Shown here one piece after another: positions 60,877 to 64,000 of a DNA stretch of 64,000 nt. The DNA lies in NCBI RefSeq assembly GCF_014287635.1, contig NZ_JACOPH010000012.1:23794-87793 (forward strand), read 5' to 3'. The stretch comes from Roseburia zhanii (lineage in GTDB: Bacteria; Bacillota; Clostridia; Lachnospirales; Lachnospiraceae). Numbering within the stretch: position 1 is the first letter of the stretch; the number at the start of each line of letters is the position of its first letter. Under the pieces are notes generated by a model, which was given only the letters and a program-made list of their open reading frames with translations, did no database searches and was not told the DNA's origin. Made by a program: the position numbers and the translations under genes.

Positions 60877-61863
60877 TTAGCTTGTCTGCTCTTTATTCTG
60901 GTCTAAAATATCCATCACCCGCTGGATCTCTGCACCTTCCACCGGAGCCTCACCATATTCTACATGTTTCTGTTCACTGGTGATTCCGCCAAATCTGCGT
61001 TCTCCTTTTTCCTTGCCCTGCTCGATCGTAAAGTAATTGACTTCTTCTGTTGCCGGATTCAATGTTACATAAATCCGATGGCATAATTGCACCTGATCTT
61101 TGATCTCCGGCAGATCGATTCTGACTAATAATAATTCATCGCTGATATTTAATGCCATAACGGAAAAATCACTTTCGCCATATGGATATAATTCCGGCTG
61201 CTGGAATGCCTTTTGATAGATTTCATTGACTAAGGCTTCTTTTTCATCACTTAACTGCTGTACAAATTCTGCCTTACCGCCATATAACCGGAGCGGAAGA
61301 TCACGAAATTCTGCTTTCTGGCGCATCATATTCTGAAACTGACGCGGTGAGATCCTGACCTGTTTTGCTCCTGCTGCTAACATCTCATCTTCCTGCTTGA
61401 TTGCTTCTAATAATTCTTTTTTGAAACGCAGGTTATCTGAAAATGGATTCAACACTAATCCTTTGGTTCCCATGCCTTCATTTAATGCTAAAGTATAGCA
61501 GGATTTGAATGGCATATTCATGATCAGGTCAAATTTCGGTTCTTTCGGAATCTGTGCAATGTTTGTATAGATCGGGAAATACATCTCACCCTCTGCATTG
61601 GATAATAATGTAGGGATCGGTGCAGTTCCTTCCGGCAGTCTGACCTGTACACCGGGATTCTCTTTTGCCTGCTCTTTCATTGCCTGTATCTCCGGTGTAT
61701 CCGGAAACATTCCCGGTACAAAGAAAGATGTCTTTTTCATCTGATGTACCAGTGCTCTTAAATTATCCTGTACCGGATCTTCTTTGTAATATTTGATCAA
61801 CTGTTCTGTTTTGATCGTTTCATTATTTGCATTAGTATTTGTATTATTCGGTTCGTTATTCAT
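60877..61863 (-). CDS. SseB-family protein
   Basis: This 328-residue protein starts with a low-complexity Asn/Thr N-terminus (about 1-18). The SseB N-terminal domain then spans about 20-150: ALVHQMKKTSFFVPG, PTLLSNAEGEMYFPIYTN and GTKGLVLNPFSDNL in outline. The C-terminal part (about 185-300) contains a second mixed fold ending in a charged tail. SseB-like proteins occur widely in Firmicutes without a clear role. Enterobacterial SseB is named for enhancing serine sensitivity, and the location next to the serine dehydratase genes is suggestive but may be chance. The Shine-Dalgarno is weak. Confidence 0.75.
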   Translation of the reverse strand: MNNEPNNTNTNANNETIKTEQLIKYYKEDPVQDNLRALVHQMKKTSFFVPGMFPDTPEIQAMKEQAKENPGVQVRLPEGTAPIPTLLSNAEGEMYFPIYTNIAQIPKEPKFDLIMNMPFKSCYTLALNEGMGTKGLVLNPFSDNLRFKKELLEAIKQEDEMLAAGAKQVRISPRQFQNMMRQKAEFRDLPLRLYGGKAEFVQQLSDEKEALVNEIYQKAFQQPELYPYGESDFSVMALNISDELLLVRIDLPEIKDQVQLCHRIYVTLNPATEEVNYFTIEQGKEKGERRFGGITSEQKHVEYGEAPVEGAEIQRVMDILDQNKEQTS

Positions 61864-61896
61864 ATCTGCCCATTGTCCTTCTTTTTATAATAAGTC

Positions 61897-61968
61897 GTAA
61901 CTATTCAGCATCTTCATAGTTACGATGCCAAAATCCATGAAAGTTTGCTGTGCAAAGGGATTTTGGCA
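61897..61968. repeat. Dispersed repeat and hairpin upstream of the SseB-like gene
   Basis: GTAACTATTCAG (61897-61908), a relative of the GTTACTRTTCA ends seen at 35666 and 36611, is followed by a perfect 11-bp stem TGCCAAAATCC/GGATTTTGGCA (61926-61936 with 61958-61968). Confidence 0.5.
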
Positions 61969-62183
61969 CACCTGAATCACTTTCTTACGGTCAGAACAGC
62001 AAGTGTTTTGACCTATGCTGAACAATTTAATAAATTTATTATAGCACGTCTATGCGGCTTCGTCACTCTTTATTTTGTTTCTGTTACACTCTTTTCACTA
62101 AATATTTACTTTTCCCTTGTATGTCGAATCCGCTAGTGCTAAAATTTTGTCTTGATGTGTTTTTTATCAGAGGAGGAGAATTT

Positions 62184-63833
62184 ATGGAAAGTCTAAAACC
62201 AAAGCTATTCGAAGTATTACACAATTATTCTAAAGAACAATTGATCAAAGATATCATTTCCGGTATCATCGTGGCAATCATCGCCCTGCCTTTATCGATT
62301 GCTCTTGCGATCGCATCTGGTGTGACACCTGAATGTGGTCTTTATACTGCGATCATCGCAGGATTTTTTATTTCTTTTTTTGGTGGCAGCCGTGTACAGA
62401 TCGGTGGTCCTACTGCGGCATTTGTTCTTATCATTTATGGCATTGTCGCAGAATATGGACTTGACGGACTGACCGTTGCTACCATCCTTGCCGGAATCTT
62501 TCTGATCATCATGGGCATCTGCCATTTTGGTTCGCTGATCAAATACATTCCTTATACGATCACAACCGGATTTACCTGCGGTATCGGTGTCAGTCTGTTA
62601 GTCGGACAGGTCAAAGATTTTCTCGGACTTGATATGGGTGCTGTTCCATCCGAATTTTTAAGCAAAATTTCTGCTTATGCTGCCCACATCACAACCGTAA
62701 ACGTATCTGCACTTGCCGTTGGTATTCTTGCGATCGCAATTCTGATCGTCTGGCCAAAAATAACGGATAAACTTCCCGGTTCCCTGATTGCCATTATCGC
62801 AACTACAATCCTGGTAAAAGTGACCGGACTGCATGTCAATACGATCGGCAGCGTCTATGGTGAACTATCCTCTGCCCTGCCGCATCCGACGATCCCTGCA
62901 GTCACCATGGGCATGATCCAGAAGCTGATCTCACCTGCTTTTACGATCGCTATCTTAGCCGGAATCGAATCCCTGCTTTCCTGCGTGGTATCCGATGGCA
63001 TGATCGGCGATAAGCACAATTCCAATGCGGAACTGATCGGACAGGGGCTTGGAAATATTTTTTCCGGTCTGTTTGGCGGTATACCTGCAACCGGTGCGAT
63101 CGCCCGGACAGCCGCTAATGTAAAAAATGGCGGACGTACACCGATCGCCGGCATCGTTCACAGTATCACTCTGCTGATCATTCTGTTAGTGCTGATGCCC
63201 CTTGCTGCTTTGATCCCCATGACAACGCTTGCTGCTGTCCTGATCATGGTAGCATGGAATATGTGTGACTGGTCTGCCTTTTTTAAACTTGTAAAAACAG
63301 CTCCAAAAAGTGATTCGATCGTCCTGATCGGCACCTTTCTTTTAACCGTTATTTTTGACCTTGTGATCGCAATTGAAGTTGGTATTGTCGTATCTTCTTT
63401 ATTATTTATGAAACGAATGGCAGAAGTAACTGACGTAACCGGATGGAAATATATTGAAGAACCGGACGTTACCGATGGAGAAGCAGAAAAAATGCTGTCT
63501 TTATCAAAACATATCCGTGTATTTGAGATCAGCGGTCCTATGTTTTTTGCGGCTGCCGACCGCCTGACTGCGATCGATTCCAAACAGTTTACAAAGGTAG
63601 TCATCATCCGTATGCGAAGCGTTCCTGCGATTGATGCAAGTGCAATGCATTCTTTACATAGTCTTGCTGACCGCGCCGAACGTAAAAAGATCCGTCTGGT
63701 ATTTTCACATGTCAATGAACAGCCGCTTTCTGTTATGAAAAAAGATGGCTTCTTTGACCGGATCGGTGCAAATAATTTCCGTAGTGATATCATCGATGCA
63801 ATCGATTATGCGGAGCATTGTTTACAGTCATAG
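62184..63833 (+). CDS. SulP-family anion transporter with STAS domain
   Basis: This protein has 549 residues from the ATG at 62184 (GGAGGAG upstream). Ten to twelve membrane helices (about 20-430) include the SulP signature region IVAIIALPLSIALAIASGVTPECGLYTAIIAGFF in outline, and GGIPATGAIARTAANVKNGGRTP. A cytoplasmic STAS domain (about 440-549) follows, with the conserved IRMRSVPAIDASAMHSLHSL. SulP proteins carry sulfate, bicarbonate or dicarboxylates. The substrate here is not deducible, but the sulfur genes at 32-36 kb are distant. Confidence 0.92.
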   Translation: MESLKPKLFEVLHNYSKEQLIKDIISGIIVAIIALPLSIALAIASGVTPECGLYTAIIAGFFISFFGGSRVQIGGPTAAFVLIIYGIVAEYGLDGLTVATILAGIFLIIMGICHFGSLIKYIPYTITTGFTCGIGVSLLVGQVKDFLGLDMGAVPSEFLSKISAYAAHITTVNVSALAVGILAIAILIVWPKITDKLPGSLIAIIATTILVKVTGLHVNTIGSVYGELSSALPHPTIPAVTMGMIQKLISPAFTIAILAGIESLLSCVVSDGMIGDKHNSNAELIGQGLGNIFSGLFGGIPATGAIARTAANVKNGGRTPIAGIVHSITLLIILLVLMPLAALIPMTTLAAVLIMVAWNMCDWSAFFKLVKTAPKSDSIVLIGTFLLTVIFDLVIAIEVGIVVSSLLFMKRMAEVTDVTGWKYIEEPDVTDGEAEKMLSLSKHIRVFEISGPMFFAAADRLTAIDSKQFTKVVIIRMRSVPAIDASAMHSLHSLADRAERKKIRLVFSHVNEQPLSVMKKDGFFDRIGANNFRSDIIDAIDYAEHCLQS

Positions 63834-64000
63834 AGTCTTTTCATCTGCAAACACCTGAATCCTTACATACTCGAACAGTAATAGGCGTTTGCGAAACGCC
63901 AAACACCGCATAAATACGGTATTTTTTGTTGTTAAAATAAAATATCTCCTCAAGGTTTATGGTAAAATAGAGTTGACTAGAAACTAAATACCAATCCACC
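63834..64000. other. Intergenic end of window
   Basis: The stretch contains a perfect hairpin GGCGTTT/AAACGCC (63894-63910, three-base loop) and a weak hairpin ACCG/CGGT followed by TATTTTTTG (63915-63937) that may terminate the SulP transcript. No gene is seen. Confidence 0.5.

Overview
The window looks like chromosomal DNA of a low-GC, butyrate-producing gut Lachnospiraceae (Roseburia/Agathobacter-like). The clearest pointers are a butyryl-CoA:acetate CoA-transferase (57912-59252), an RlmD carrying the Lachnospiraceae-type C-terminal tail, a LuxS/MTA-SAH nucleosidase operon, a very large secreted double-GH43 enzyme, BspA-like leucine-rich repeats and many Ig-like (BIG2) surface domains. This is inference from gene content; no database search was possible.

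Region 1 (about 1-19317) is mobile DNA next to rlmD. The left part (1 to about 4560) is AT-rich. It holds a ribbon-helix-helix-like protein, a ParA ATPase, a 1-kb non-coding block full of palindromic repeats that looks like a replication origin, a D5-type helicase, a candidate counter-transcript RNA and an excisionase-like HTH protein. The middle part (about 4557-19317) is a more GC-rich mobilizable element. It carries a large serine recombinase, an XRE regulator with its own palindromic operator, a MobV relaxase with a recognisable oriT, a D5 helicase, a CHC2 primase, a DUF6076-like protein, a sigma-like protein, and two cargo loci: a HEPN-like gene, and a two-component system with an ABC/FtsX exporter.

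The most striking observation is at the two ends of the GC-rich element. The serine recombinase and the host rRNA methyltransferase RlmD end in homologous tails of about 100 residues. Both tails begin at the same in-frame nine-base sequence (AACCGTCTC on the + strand, at 4557-4565 and 19309-19317). I read this as integration inside rlmD. The element gives rlmD a replacement 3' end, while the displaced tail becomes the C-terminus of the recombinase. The displaced tail is AT-rich like the left element, which suggests two tandem integrations.

Region 2 (19317-31400) is ordinary chromosome. It contains the RlmD body, a cluster with a DUF4352-type exported protein, a VanZ-like protein and a divergent HTH/membrane protein-kinase pair with a highly structured leader. 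An IS607 resolvase remnant, an RlmI-like methyltransferase, EamA and MATE transporters, an inositol-monophosphatase-like enzyme and a glycosyltransferase follow. Region 3 (31400-41200) has tRNA-Phe and tRNA-Gly, a sulfur operon (cysK-metY-E1-like-JAMM) with an Rrf2 regulator, an orphan RelB/DinJ antitoxin, glpK, a BIG2 protein and an AAA+ ATPase.

Region 4 (41200-64000) has a candidate small RNA, a surface LRR protein with recent tandem expansion, a thioesterase, a Nudix enzyme, the lipoprotein-mtnN-luxS operon and a phosphorelay (REC-REC protein plus hybrid kinase with HPt). It continues with a transglutaminase-like protein, the giant GH43 enzyme, but, sdaAA-sdaAB, an SseB-like protein and a SulP transporter. 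Several palindromic repeats are dispersed through the intergenic spaces, including two copies of a 313-bp MITE-like element in opposite orientations.
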